NCBI GenBank assembly: GCA_013002595.1 | Contig: JABDJG010000461.1 | Coordinates: 1 to 6,356 of the forward strand | DNA length: 6,356 nt | Reading direction: 5' to 3' | Source of the DNA: Hyphomicrobiales bacterium | Lineage (GTDB): Bacteria; Pseudomonadota; Alphaproteobacteria; Rhizobiales; Aestuariivirgaceae | In this document: positions 1 through 6,356 of the stretch, piece by piece | How positions within the stretch are numbered: the first letter of the stretch is position 1 | Layout: each line of letters begins with the position of its first letter | Made by a program: the position numbers and the translations under genes | The notes under the pieces: model-generated | What the model saw: the letters and a program-made list of their open reading frames with translations, nothing else | What the model was told of the DNA's origin: nothing | The model's database searches: none

Positions 1-506
1 CCAGAAAGATGCGGCCAGGCGAAGTGGACGGCACTGACTATCACTTCATCACGCAGGAGCGTTTTGACGAGATGCGTGACAACGCGGACCTGCTGGAATC
101 GGCAACGGTTTTCGGCAACGGCTACGGTACGCCGCGCCAGCCGGTCGATGATTGTCTGGCGCAAGGCAAGGATGTGTTGTTCGACATCGACTGGCAGGGC
201 ACGCAGCAGATCGTCGACAAGTTGCCGAATGATCTGGTACGCGTTTTCATATTGCCGCCATCGGCAGAAGAGCTGCGAGAGCGTCTGATCCGCCGCGCTC
301 AGGATCCGTTGTCTGTCGTTGCCGGGCGAATGGCTGAGGCCTCAAAGGAAATCTCGCACTACGCCGAATACGATTATGTTCTGATCAACGACGATCTCGA
401 GCGGTGTTTTGAAGAGCTTCAGTCGATCCTGCGCGCCGAGCGGCTGAAGCGCCACCGCCGCGCCGGCCTGTCCGATTTCGTAAACGCCATGCAGGAAAAG
501 CTCTAA
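1..506 (+). CDS. gmk: Guanylate kinase, 3' part (5' end outside window)
   Basis: Cytoplasmic enzyme that phosphorylates GMP to GDP with ATP, an essential step of purine nucleotide synthesis. The reading frame is open to the left edge. The ATG at 9 is not the start, because the codons just before it (Arg-Lys) continue the conserved TTR..RPGEVDG.DYHF GMP-binding segment. Numbering that Met as 1, visible family features are RPGEVDGTDYHF (2-13), the Glu of LLES (30), Tyr in NGYGT (39), the DID motif (59-61), an Arg-rich lid RRAQD (95-99) with the conserved Arg of GRM (107), and EISHYAEYDYVLINDD (114-129). The C-terminal helix and a TAA stop at 504-506 are intact. E. coli Gmk has 207 residues, so about 40-50 N-terminal residues, including the P-loop, lie outside the window. 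The gene converges on the alcohol dehydrogenase gene, 22 bp away. The identification is secure. Confidence 0.96.
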   Translation, partial: RKMRPGEVDGTDYHFITQERFDEMRDNADLLESATVFGNGYGTPRQPVDDCLAQGKDVLFDIDWQGTQQIVDKLPNDLVRVFILPPSAEELRERLIRRAQDPLSVVAGRMAEASKEISHYAEYDYVLINDDLERCFEELQSILRAERLKRHRRAGLSDFVNAMQEKL

Positions 507-528
507 ATTTTCCCACAAAGGGTGCGCG

Positions 529-1575
529 CTACGGCGTTAGCACCACGCGGCCGATCACCTTGCCGGCACGCAGATCATCGAGCGCTGAATTGGCCTGATC
601 CAATGACCGCAGCTCAACCGGTATGCCCGGCACCTTGCCCGAGCGCACCAGGTCAAGCAGCTCGTGAGCCTCGTTGAGCGAGCCGACAAAGTTGCCGATG
701 ATCGACAACTGGCGCAAAGCGAACATCGGCACCGGCAGCGAAAAATTACCCCCCAGCAACCCGGCAACGACAACCGCGCCGGCCTTGCCGACAATCGACT
801 GGGCAAACTGCAGCGACCGGTCGGCGCCGACGAAATCGATTGCCGCCGATGCCGCGCCGCAGGTCTTGAACACTGCTTTTCGCGCATCGGCTTCAGCTGG
901 ATCAAAGACATGGGCAGCACCTGCATCAAGCGCTGCCTGCCGTTTCGAAGGATCGATATCGGCTGCAATGACCGGCACGCCGGCAATAGCGGTTGCCAAT
1001 GCCAGGCCCATCATGCCGACACCACCGAGGCCAAGGATCATCAATGGTCCGTCGCCAGCGTAGGGCAGGGCCTTCTTCAGCGCGCTGAATGCTGTCAGGC
1101 CGGAACACATGAAGCTGCCGGCCAGCTCGGGCGCAATGCCGTTTATGCCGAGTAGGTAGCGCGGATGCGGCACCACGACATGGCTGGCATAGCCGCCATC
1201 AACGGTAATGCCGAGATGGTGGGTTGTGTTGCACAGATGCTCGTCGCCAACTTTGCATCGTTTGCACTCACCGCAGCCCATCCACGGATAGACCGCGTAA
1301 TTCTCGCCCGGCGCGATGCCTGTCGCATCTGGCCCAACGGCCACAACTTCACCGGCGATCTCGTGACCAAGCGTGAACGGGAGATCACGCCCGGCGCGCA
1401 CATCCAGCTGCTTGCCATTGCCAAGATCGAAGTAACCATCGATCAGATGCAGGTCTGAATGACACACACCGCAGTGGCTGACCTTGATCAATACCTGGCT
1501 ACCTTGCGGCTTCGGGGTTTCCACCTCGCTGGCTTCCAGAGCCGCGCCATAATCCGTCATCGACTGGCGATACAT
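529..1575 (-). CDS. Zinc-dependent alcohol dehydrogenase (MDR superfamily)
   Basis: Predicted cytoplasmic medium-chain dehydrogenase of 348 residues, interconverting an alcohol with its aldehyde or ketone; the substrate cannot be read from the sequence. Catalytic zinc ligands are Cys38 (CGVCHSDLH), His71-Glu72 (GHE) and Cys157 (SFMCSG). Ser40 and His43 match the proton-relay Ser48/His51 of horse liver ADH. Structural zinc ligands are Cys101, Cys104, Cys107 and Cys115 (CGECKRCKVGDEHLC). The Rossmann nucleotide loop is GLGGVG (182-187), and Asp206 at the end of the second strand favours NAD(H) over NADP(H). The start at 1575 is chosen because AAGGA lies 6 nt upstream; the in-frame ATG at 1608 would add 11 residues unlike the family and has no such site. 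The gene lies 57 bp after rsmA in the same direction, so it is either the last gene of the lptD operon or separately transcribed. All active-site residues are present. The family call is firm, the physiological role unknown. Confidence 0.93.
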   Translation of the reverse strand: MYRQSMTDYGAALEASEVETPKPQGSQVLIKVSHCGVCHSDLHLIDGYFDLGNGKQLDVRAGRDLPFTLGHEIAGEVVAVGPDATGIAPGENYAVYPWMGCGECKRCKVGDEHLCNTTHHLGITVDGGYASHVVVPHPRYLLGINGIAPELAGSFMCSGLTAFSALKKALPYAGDGPLMILGLGGVGMMGLALATAIAGVPVIAADIDPSKRQAALDAGAAHVFDPAEADARKAVFKTCGAASAAIDFVGADRSLQFAQSIVGKAGAVVVAGLLGGNFSLPVPMFALRQLSIIGNFVGSLNEAHELLDLVRSGKVPGIPVELRSLDQANSALDDLRAGKVIGRVVLTP

Positions 1576-1579
1576 GATG

Positions 1580-1586
1580 CTTCCTT
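1580..1586 (-). promoter_or_regulatory. Ribosome binding site of the alcohol dehydrogenase gene
   Basis: The - strand reads AAGGAAG here, with the AAGGA core 6 nt before the ATG at 1575. It is a strong Shine-Dalgarno match and is what decides between the ATG at 1575 and the in-frame ATG at 1608. Confidence 0.7.
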
Positions 1587-1599
1587 GAGTGTGTCCGCT

Positions 1600-1632
1600 A
1601 ACCGGCAAAATGGCATGGCGCTATACCCGGTT
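1600..1632 (-). repeat. Inverted repeat AACCGG-N21-CCGGTT in the rsmA-adh gap
   Basis: Perfect 6-bp arms at 1627-1632 and 1600-1605 (+ strand coordinates) enclose 21 bp in the 57-bp gap before the dehydrogenase gene. The stem is short, the loop long and no T-tract follows, so it does not look like an intrinsic terminator. An operator for a dimeric regulator is possible, but a 6-bp pair can also arise by chance. The arms are directly visible; the role is inference. Confidence 0.3.
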
Positions 1633-1636
1633 TCAA
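1607..1636 (-). promoter_or_regulatory. Weak candidate promoter for the alcohol dehydrogenase gene
   Basis: On the - strand, TTGAAA (1636-1631, five of six matches to TTGACA) overlaps the rsmA stop codon. CATTTT (1612-1607, three of six matches to TATAAT) follows after 18 bp. The -10 match is poor, so this is tentative. Its interest is that one arm of the inverted repeat covers the -35 and the other lies just past the -10. Readthrough from the upstream operon would explain expression equally well. Confidence 0.15.
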
Positions 1637-2466
1637 TCGTCTATTTCGCTGGCCAGCCTGCAAAAGTCGTTGACCTCGAGTTGTTCCGCTCTCAGTTGCG
1701 GATCGATGCCAACCCTATCGAGCAAAAGCGCCGGGTCGCTGGTCACCGTCTTGAGGCTGGATCTCAGCATCTTGCGCCGTTGGCCGAAAGCTGCAGCAGT
1801 CACCCGTTGCAGCGCATCTGACCGGCACGGTTGATGCCCTCCAACGATGGGCGTGATCTGCACGACCGAGGATGTGACTTTTGGTGGCGGTGTAAACGCC
1901 CGCCGGTCGATATCGAACAATTTTACGGCACTGCTGCGCCATTGGCTGAGCACCGACAGGCGGCCGAATGTCTTGCTGCCAGGCTCGGCAACGATTCGTT
2001 CGGCGACTTCCTTTTGAAACATCAGCGTGAGTGAAGAATACCACGGTGGCCAGGTCTCGCCGCCGAGCCAGCCTGTCAGGAGCGGCGTTGCAATGTTATA
2101 GGGCAGGTTGGCGACGACCTTGGCCGGACCGTCGATGAGATTTTGCCAGTCGACCTCAAGCGCATCGCCCTCGATGATGTCCAGCCGGCCCGGATAACGG
2201 TTTGATATTTCTTCCAGCGCCGGCATGACCCGTTCATCACGTTCAATCGCGATGACCTTTTGGGCGCCTTCATGCAAGAGCGCCCGGGTCAGCCCGCCAG
2301 GTCCAGGGCCGACTTCAACGATTGTATGATCTTTCAGCGGCTCGGCCGCCCGGGCAATGCGTCCGGTCAGGTTGAGGTCGAGCAAAAAGTTCTGCCCAAG
2401 GCTCTTGCGGGCGGTCAGCTGGCATGCGGCGATCACCTCGCGCAACGGTGGCAGGCCATCGCTCAC
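1633..2466 (-). CDS. rsmA: 16S rRNA (adenine1518-N6/adenine1519-N6)-dimethyltransferase
   Basis: RsmA (KsgA) transfers four methyl groups from S-adenosylmethionine to two adjacent adenosines near the 3' end of 16S rRNA during late assembly of the small ribosomal subunit. The protein has 277 residues, normal for the family. The N-terminal KSLGQNFLLD (21-30) is a signature of the family. Motif I is EVGPGPGGLT (51-60), the acidic residue that holds the SAM ribose is Glu75 (IERD), Asp101 lies in EGDAL, and the catalytic motif IV is NLPY (120-123). The FTPPPKV segment typical of RsmA follows before the C-terminal helical domain. The start codon is GTG at 2466, which overlaps the pdxA stop as GTGA; a GAGG sequence lies 7 nt upstream, inside the pdxA end. 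This suggests translational coupling with pdxA. Nothing is missing. Confidence 0.97.
   Translation of the reverse strand: MSDGLPPLREVIAACQLTARKSLGQNFLLDLNLTGRIARAAEPLKDHTIVEVGPGPGGLTRALLHEGAQKVIAIERDERVMPALEEISNRYPGRLDIIEGDALEVDWQNLIDGPAKVVANLPYNIATPLLTGWLGGETWPPWYSSLTLMFQKEVAERIVAEPGSKTFGRLSVLSQWRSSAVKLFDIDRRAFTPPPKVTSSVVQITPIVGGHQPCRSDALQRVTAAAFGQRRKMLRSSLKTVTSDPALLLDRVGIDPQLRAEQLEVNDFCRLASEIDD
2463..2466 (-). other. GTGA start/stop overlap between pdxA and rsmA
   Basis: The TGA stop of pdxA (2465-2463) shares bases with the GTG start of rsmA (2466-2464). Overlaps of this form commonly allow a ribosome finishing the upstream gene to restart on the downstream one, so output of the two genes is probably linked. 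Confidence 0.85.
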
Positions 2467-3482
2467 CCGGCCGCCTCGCGATGACGCGCCATCTCGCCGG
2501 CCAGCTTGATGGCGGCGATCAGGCTTGAGGGATTGGCCGTACCGGCGCCGGCCAGCGACAGGGCGGTGCCGTGGTCCGGTGAGGTGCGCACGAACGGCAG
2601 GCCCAACGTGGTGTTCACCCCGTCATGAAAGCCGATTGTCTTGACCGGTATCAGGGCCTGGTCGTGATACATGCAGATGATGACGTCATAGGCCGCCCGC
2701 GCCTCATCGTGAAACACGGTATCGGCCGGCAACGGACCATCGACCGGTATCCCTTCGCCGGCAAGTGCTGTGATCGCCGGGATGATGACATCGCGTTCTT
2801 CCAGTCCCATCGTTGCGTCTTCGCCCGCATGCGGGTTGAGGCCGGTCATGCCGATCCTTGGCTCTCTAATGCCGAACAAATTGACCAGGTCACGCGCCAC
2901 GATCCGGGTCTGATTGACGATGACATCATGGGTCAGCGCAGCCGGCACATCTTTCAGCGCGATATGGATAGTGAGCGGTACGGTGCGTAAGTTGCCGCTG
3001 GCCAGCATCATCACCGGGTCAGCTGCAAACCCGTGCCCCCGCGCCAGATCTGCGAGATAATCCGTATGGCCCTGAAATGAGAACCCGGCGCCATACAGCG
3101 CGCTCTTGTGGATCGGATTGGTGACGATGCCTGACAGTTCTCCGGAAACCGTCAGATCGACGGCCCGCTTGATGGACGTCAGCACGGTCTCGGCATTGGC
3201 CGGGTCAGGCCGGCCACAATCAGCTTTGACTGACAGGGATTGGGTGAGGACCGGCAGGGCCCTGGCAAAAACTTTGGGTGCGTGCGCTGCGGTTTCGATC
3301 ACCTCAACGGGGCAATCGGCACCGATCCGCTTTGCCCGCTCGACAATCAGATCAGGGTCTCCAATCAGGACAAACGCCTGACCGCTGCCAGCCAGCCTGT
3401 TCCAGGCCGCAATGGTGATATCAGGTGCAATGCCGGCCGGCTCGCCCATCGTCAGACCGAGTATCCGCCGGGTGCCGTCCAT
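2463..3482 (-). CDS. pdxA: 4-hydroxythreonine-4-phosphate dehydrogenase
   Basis: PdxA oxidises 4-phosphohydroxy-L-threonine with NAD(P), giving after decarboxylation 3-amino-2-oxopropyl phosphate, which PdxJ converts to pyridoxine 5'-phosphate in the deoxyxylulose-5-phosphate-dependent vitamin B6 pathway. It is a cytoplasmic, metal-dependent homodimer. The protein has 339 residues, normal for the family. The N-terminal LTMGEPAGIAPDI (10-22) is a family hallmark. The substrate-binding His-Thr pair is at GHTD (139-140). Metal ligands are His173 (LTIHIAL), His218 (NPHAGE) and His273 (MYHDQ); their spacings of 45 and 55 residues match E. coli His166/His211/His266. The start at 3482 is unambiguous because an in-frame TGA directly precedes it; the ribosome binding site is weak (GGATG). 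The gene lies 40 bp after surA and overlaps rsmA by 4 bp. All key residues are present, so the enzyme is likely active. Confidence 0.97.
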   Translation of the reverse strand: MDGTRRILGLTMGEPAGIAPDITIAAWNRLAGSGQAFVLIGDPDLIVERAKRIGADCPVEVIETAAHAPKVFARALPVLTQSLSVKADCGRPDPANAETVLTSIKRAVDLTVSGELSGIVTNPIHKSALYGAGFSFQGHTDYLADLARGHGFAADPVMMLASGNLRTVPLTIHIALKDVPAALTHDVIVNQTRIVARDLVNLFGIREPRIGMTGLNPHAGEDATMGLEERDVIIPAITALAGEGIPVDGPLPADTVFHDEARAAYDVIICMYHDQALIPVKTIGFHDGVNTTLGLPFVRTSPDHGTALSLAGAGTANPSSLIAAIKLAGEMARHREAAG

Positions 3483-3522
3483 TCAAATCATCCAGATTAT
3501 GCGAAGCGCTTCACAAGCCAGG

Positions 3523-4542
3523 TCACTGAGTAAGAACAGCGCCCTTGTCCTTGTATTCAATAAAGGCCCGGCGCCTGAGATCCTTCATTACCCGGCCGGT
3601 CATTCTTTCGTACTTCTCGTTCAGCAGCATGTTCTTTACTGCTTCGCGTGGCGGCTTTGGCGGTTTGAGGGTGGCCGTCCCGCAAAACGCAATCATCCGC
3701 ACACCCGTCTTGACCCGCATCGGACCAATCAGTTTCTTGGTGCCGGCCTTTTTTAGCACCTTCTTCATTTCTGCCGGCAACTTGTCGGCCGGCGCCTGGA
3801 TGGTCTTGCTGACCTTTACATTGAAGATGCCCTTGGAAGCCGATCGAAGAGTGTGGCAACCTTTGTACTTCTTGGCAATTTGAGAGGCCTCAACGGCTCT
3901 TGCTTGGAGCAATTGCGGGCCGTATGGATCGTTGGGGTTCACTTTTACAGGCAGGTCGACTTCACGGATTTTATAGACGTGCACCGGCTTGAGGCGAGGG
4001 TCGGACGTGAGCTTGTTGTAGCGCCGTTCAACCTCGGCGTCAGTCACATCGACCTTGGTCTTTTCCTGCTGCCCGATAACCCAGCGCAGATACAAGGTCG
4101 CTTCAACCTGGGCACGAAGCGTCGACATGCTGATGCCCTTGCGCTTCAGTGTTTTCTCAAAACCCGCAACCGTCGTATTTGAGCCTTTGGCCATCCGTTC
4201 AAGCGCCGAATTGACCCGTTTGTCATCAATCTTCACACCGCGCTTTTTGGCCTGCGCGCGCGCGATCACCTCGTTGATCAGCGTATCAAGTGTCTTTTTT
4301 CTGCGTTCCTTTGCCGATCCGCGCGATACGCCCAACGCGCTGTTGAGTTTCATCCGCTGGCTGACATCGCGGTGCGTGATCGGCTGATCGTTTACAACGA
4401 CCAGGATACCCTGTTGGCCGGCATGCAGCACATTCCCATCGCCCGGCAACGCAAGCGTCACGCCCGCCGTCAAGACACCTGCATACACCAGTGCGCGCAT
4501 CGTCCTACGGTGGCTGCCCTTGCCTGAAGTTTTTTGTTTCAT
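3523..4542 (-). CDS. surA: SurA-like periplasmic chaperone with degenerate PPIase region
   Basis: Predicted exported chaperone that escorts unfolded outer-membrane proteins through the periplasm. The protein has 339 residues. A basic N-terminus (Lys2 to Arg17) leads into a hydrophobic stretch (about 18-32) with likely signal-peptidase cleavage near Ala41 (VLHA). Residues 45-180 match a SurA N-terminal domain, opening with ILVVVNDQPITHRDV; about 183-290 fits one parvulin-type region; 295-335 is the C-terminal helix (LRRRAFIEYKDKG). E. coli SurA has 428 residues and two parvulin domains, so this version lacks one. The remaining one shows no recognisable GG.LGW parvulin motif, so isomerase activity is doubtful. 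Cys229 and Cys287 are the only cysteines and could pair. The mature part is very basic (about 65 Lys+Arg against 28 Asp+Glu). AAGGA lies 8 nt before the ATG. Position directly after lptD supports the assignment; the symbol rests on domain and neighbourhood. Confidence 0.85.
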   Translation of the reverse strand: MKQKTSGKGSHRRTMRALVYAGVLTAGVTLALPGDGNVLHAGQQGILVVVNDQPITHRDVSQRMKLNSALGVSRGSAKERRKKTLDTLINEVIARAQAKKRGVKIDDKRVNSALERMAKGSNTTVAGFEKTLKRKGISMSTLRAQVEATLYLRWVIGQQEKTKVDVTDAEVERRYNKLTSDPRLKPVHVYKIREVDLPVKVNPNDPYGPQLLQARAVEASQIAKKYKGCHTLRSASKGIFNVKVSKTIQAPADKLPAEMKKVLKKAGTKKLIGPMRVKTGVRMIAFCGTATLKPPKPPREAVKNMLLNEKYERMTGRVMKDLRRRAFIEYKDKGAVLTQ

Positions 4543-4550
4543 GTCGTCCG

Positions 4551-4555
4551 TCCTT
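4551..4555 (-). promoter_or_regulatory. Ribosome binding site of the surA-like gene
   Basis: The - strand reads AAGGA, 8 nt before the ATG at 4542, inside the 35-bp gap after lptD. It supports this start over the in-frame ATG at 4500 (Met15), which would also remove most of the basic n-region of the signal peptide. Confidence 0.65.
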
Positions 4556-4577
4556 ACCCGCGCTGACGGCCTAGGGC

Positions 4578-6356
4578 CTAGAAGCCTGAGCCAATGCGCG
4601 CCGAGCCCAAGGTCTTGAATTCAACAGACATCAAGAAGGCTCTTTCTCTCTCAACATCGCCGTCATTCGTAAAGTCTTCCTTATAAAACAGCTTGAAGTC
4701 AAAGCAGTCACAGGCCCAGCCTATGCCGATCCGCTGACGGATTGGATCGTTGAGTTCGAAATCATACCTGATGTCTCCGAACAAACTCCAGCCGCCAATC
4801 AGCTTCAAATCCGCAGATGCAAACAATTGGCGCTGTTTTAGCACCCTGCCATAGGCTGGTGCAGCTTCTAAGTCCGAATAATTCACGGCAGCAGTAAGGC
4901 GATCGATAAGTTCAAAACTTACGCCGGCTTCCTGGCCGCGGACGTTGAGTGTGTTTTCATCAAACCGCGCCTGATAGGTAAAGCGGAAGTTGTCGAACGG
5001 CTGAAAGGCGACCGCGGCCACCAGATCCGACCGATCGCTCTCCAGGCCCGATCCTGCGGTGAAACTGTTCTTGCCGGCCAAATGGAACGATTCTCCAAGG
5101 CTGACCCTCAGGAAGCCTCCTTCACTGAACAGCAGCGTATAAAGGATGCCGATGTTTGCCCGGGTACCGCCTTCGAACCGGTCGGTGCCGGTAAACCTAT
5201 CATGCAAAAACAAACTGGTGTTGTCGAAATTGAGCGTTACGGCGTCTTCATTTCCGATCCGGTCTGTCTTCTTCTCATCGGTTGACGTCACAACCTGAAC
5301 CACCGGCGTGAATATCTGCTGGGTGTGCTCGCCGCCGCGAATGAATGGCCAGCGCCCATCGACACCGGCAGTTGGCATTACCCGCCCGGTCAACTCGTTA
5401 TCGCGAAACCCGCCCGGCGCGGTCACATCTGGAACATTGTTGGTGATTGCAAGCTCGTTGCGCAGCCGGGTAAACGGCGTGATTAACTGCCCAAGTGAAT
5501 TCACGAACTCGCGCCGCCAGGTAAGGTCGTTAACCGCTCTCGTCTGGTCAGTGCCATTGTTCACAGTGGTGAACGGTGACGTCGCCAACTTGCGATGCAC
5601 GCTGTAGATGCTGGTGTTGAAGCCCAACTCACCGCCAAGGACAGGTCGATCCAGCACATAGTTGTGCCGGATGTAGGGCGCCATGATGGGGAATGTTGAA
5701 TCGATGTCACTCGTCAGCAGACCCTGGAAGTGATAGGCGCGGGCCGTGAAGTAGTTTCGGTCGCGAATGCCGGTAACATGGGTCAGGCTGGCCACGTCTG
5801 TGCGGTCGTCTATGCGATAGCGCCGCATCACGGTATCGTCGCTGACCGCCGTGGCATCCCAGCCCCACGTCCAGTTGTTGTTGATCTGGTAATCGCCGCG
5901 CGTGCGAACAAAGCCGCGCAGTCTGCGGTCGCCGGGCGCGATCAGTTCATTGGGGCTAAACTGATATATGCCCCCACCATCGATTTTGTATTGACCGGTC
6001 TGCGTTCGATGCCGCCATACCGCGCGGGCAAACGGACCCTGTTTGGACGTCAGCAGCGGTCGGAATGTGATGTCATAATTCGGCGCCAGCTCCCAAAAAT
6101 ACGGGATCTCTGCTCCAAATCCCAAACTGTTGGAAATGAAGAAGCTTGGCACCAGGAAACCGCTGTGGCGTTTGTTGGTCGGATCGGGATGCGACAGCCA
6201 CGGTGTATAAAAGACCGGAACTCCAGCGAATTCCATCGTGGCATTGCGGTGGTAAATAACGCCTTCTTCCTCGTTGTGGGTTGCTTCATCGGACTTCAAT
6301 TCCCACAGTGGGCCGCCATTCGGCGTTACGCAGTCTTTGCACCTTGTGTAGGCCAC
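4578..6356 (-). CDS. lptD: LPS-assembly protein LptD, C-terminal part (5' end outside window)
   Basis: LptD is the essential outer-membrane barrel that, with the lipoprotein LptE, receives lipopolysaccharide from the LptA bridge and inserts it into the outer leaflet. The 592 visible residues start at the linker after the periplasmic jellyroll domain and include essentially the whole barrel. The GTG at the right edge is an internal valine codon, not a start. Numbering it as 1, there is a CKDC pair (Cys6, Cys9), then the conserved HPDPT..RHSGFLVPS segment (56-71) at the entry to the barrel, many alternating aromatic/polar strands, and a CDC pair (Cys549, Cys551) near the end. The protein ends in Phe, as expected for a Bam-recognised barrel. 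The signal peptide and jellyroll domain lie beyond 6356. The surA-like chaperone gene follows after 35 bp, in the order seen in E. coli. Identification is secure. Confidence 0.95.
   Translation of the reverse strand: MAYTRCKDCVTPNGGPLWELKSDEATHNEEEGVIYHRNATMEFAGVPVFYTPWLSHPDPTNKRHSGFLVPSFFISNSLGFGAEIPYFWELAPNYDITFRPLLTSKQGPFARAVWRHRTQTGQYKIDGGGIYQFSPNELIAPGDRRLRGFVRTRGDYQINNNWTWGWDATAVSDDTVMRRYRIDDRTDVASLTHVTGIRDRNYFTARAYHFQGLLTSDIDSTFPIMAPYIRHNYVLDRPVLGGELGFNTSIYSVHRKLATSPFTTVNNGTDQTRAVNDLTWRREFVNSLGQLITPFTRLRNELAITNNVPDVTAPGGFRDNELTGRVMPTAGVDGRWPFIRGGEHTQQIFTPVVQVVTSTDEKKTDRIGNEDAVTLNFDNTSLFLHDRFTGTDRFEGGTRANIGILYTLLFSEGGFLRVSLGESFHLAGKNSFTAGSGLESDRSDLVAAVAFQPFDNFRFTYQARFDENTLNVRGQEAGVSFELIDRLTAAVNYSDLEAAPAYGRVLKQRQLFASADLKLIGGWSLFGDIRYDFELNDPIRQRIGIGWACDCFDFKLFYKEDFTNDGDVERERAFLMSVEFKTLGSARIGSGF

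Noticed and set aside
9..11. ATG that could be taken as the start of the gmk reading frame
   Set aside because: The frame is open to the left edge and the preceding codons continue the conserved GMP-binding segment; the P-loop must lie upstream.
664..1155. Long + strand reading frame antisense to the dehydrogenase
   Set aside because: It is a shadow of the real gene in GC-rich sequence; its product shows no recognisable motif and it has no supporting context.
1576..1608. An 11-residue N-terminal extension of the dehydrogenase starting at 1608
   Set aside because: There is no good ribosome binding site before 1608, while AAGGA lies 6 nt before the ATG at 1575, and family members begin near MYRQSM.
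1459..1821. + strand reading frame spanning the dehydrogenase start, the gap and the rsmA end
   Set aside because: It lies antisense to two well-supported genes and has no family resemblance or clear ribosome binding site.
3503..3512. Perfect palindrome GAAGCGCTTC in the surA-pdxA gap
   Set aside because: Ten bases with no loop cannot form a useful hairpin, no T-tract follows, and a single short palindrome is expected by chance.
4568..4580. Direct repeat GGCCTA-G-GGCCTA at the lptD stop codon
   Set aside because: It is only 6 bp, occurs once, and overlaps the coding end; no sign of an attachment site or mobile element nearby.
6354..6356. GTG at the right edge as a start codon for lptD
   Set aside because: It lies inside the LptD linker just before the CKDC pair; the family has a signal peptide and jellyroll domain before this point.
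1..6356. Mobile elements, CRISPR array, tRNA/rRNA genes, toxin-antitoxin or defence genes
   Set aside because: None seen: well-recognised core genes cover nearly everything, and no gap between genes exceeds 57 bp.

Overview
This window looks like chromosomal core sequence from an alphaproteobacterium, probably of the order Hyphomicrobiales (Rhizobiales). That placement is inferred from protein character (the SurA-like protein, the start of RsmA, the LptD cysteine pattern) and from gene order. It was not made with a database search. Six protein genes fill almost the whole window. I see no rRNA or tRNA gene, insertion sequence, CRISPR array, phage gene or obvious horizontally acquired block.

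Layout: positions 1-506 on the + strand hold the 3' part of gmk (guanylate kinase), whose start lies off the left edge. All other genes read on the - strand, so transcription runs from the right edge leftward: lptD (6356 to 4578, 5' part off the right edge), a surA-like periplasmic chaperone gene (4542-3523), pdxA (3482-2463), rsmA/ksgA (2466-1633) and a zinc-dependent alcohol dehydrogenase gene (1575-529). Gaps between these genes are 35, 40, -4 (overlap) and 57 bp, so they probably form one operon, although the dehydrogenase may also have its own promoter. The dehydrogenase and gmk converge, with only 22 bp between their stop codons.

How the genes relate: LptD is the outer-membrane beta-barrel that inserts lipopolysaccharide, and SurA is the periplasmic chaperone that helps such barrels, LptD in particular, reach the Bam machinery. 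PdxA (pyridoxal phosphate synthesis) and RsmA (16S rRNA dimethylation) follow in the same order as in the classic lptD-surA-pdxA-rsmA cluster of E. coli. There the cluster continues into apaG-apaH; here that place is taken by an alcohol dehydrogenase.

I did not find a clearly novel system. The points most worth a second look are the very basic, single-domain SurA-like protein with a degenerate isomerase region and two cysteines, the CxxC/CxC cysteine layout of LptD, and the dehydrogenase at the end of a housekeeping operon with an inverted repeat in its leader.
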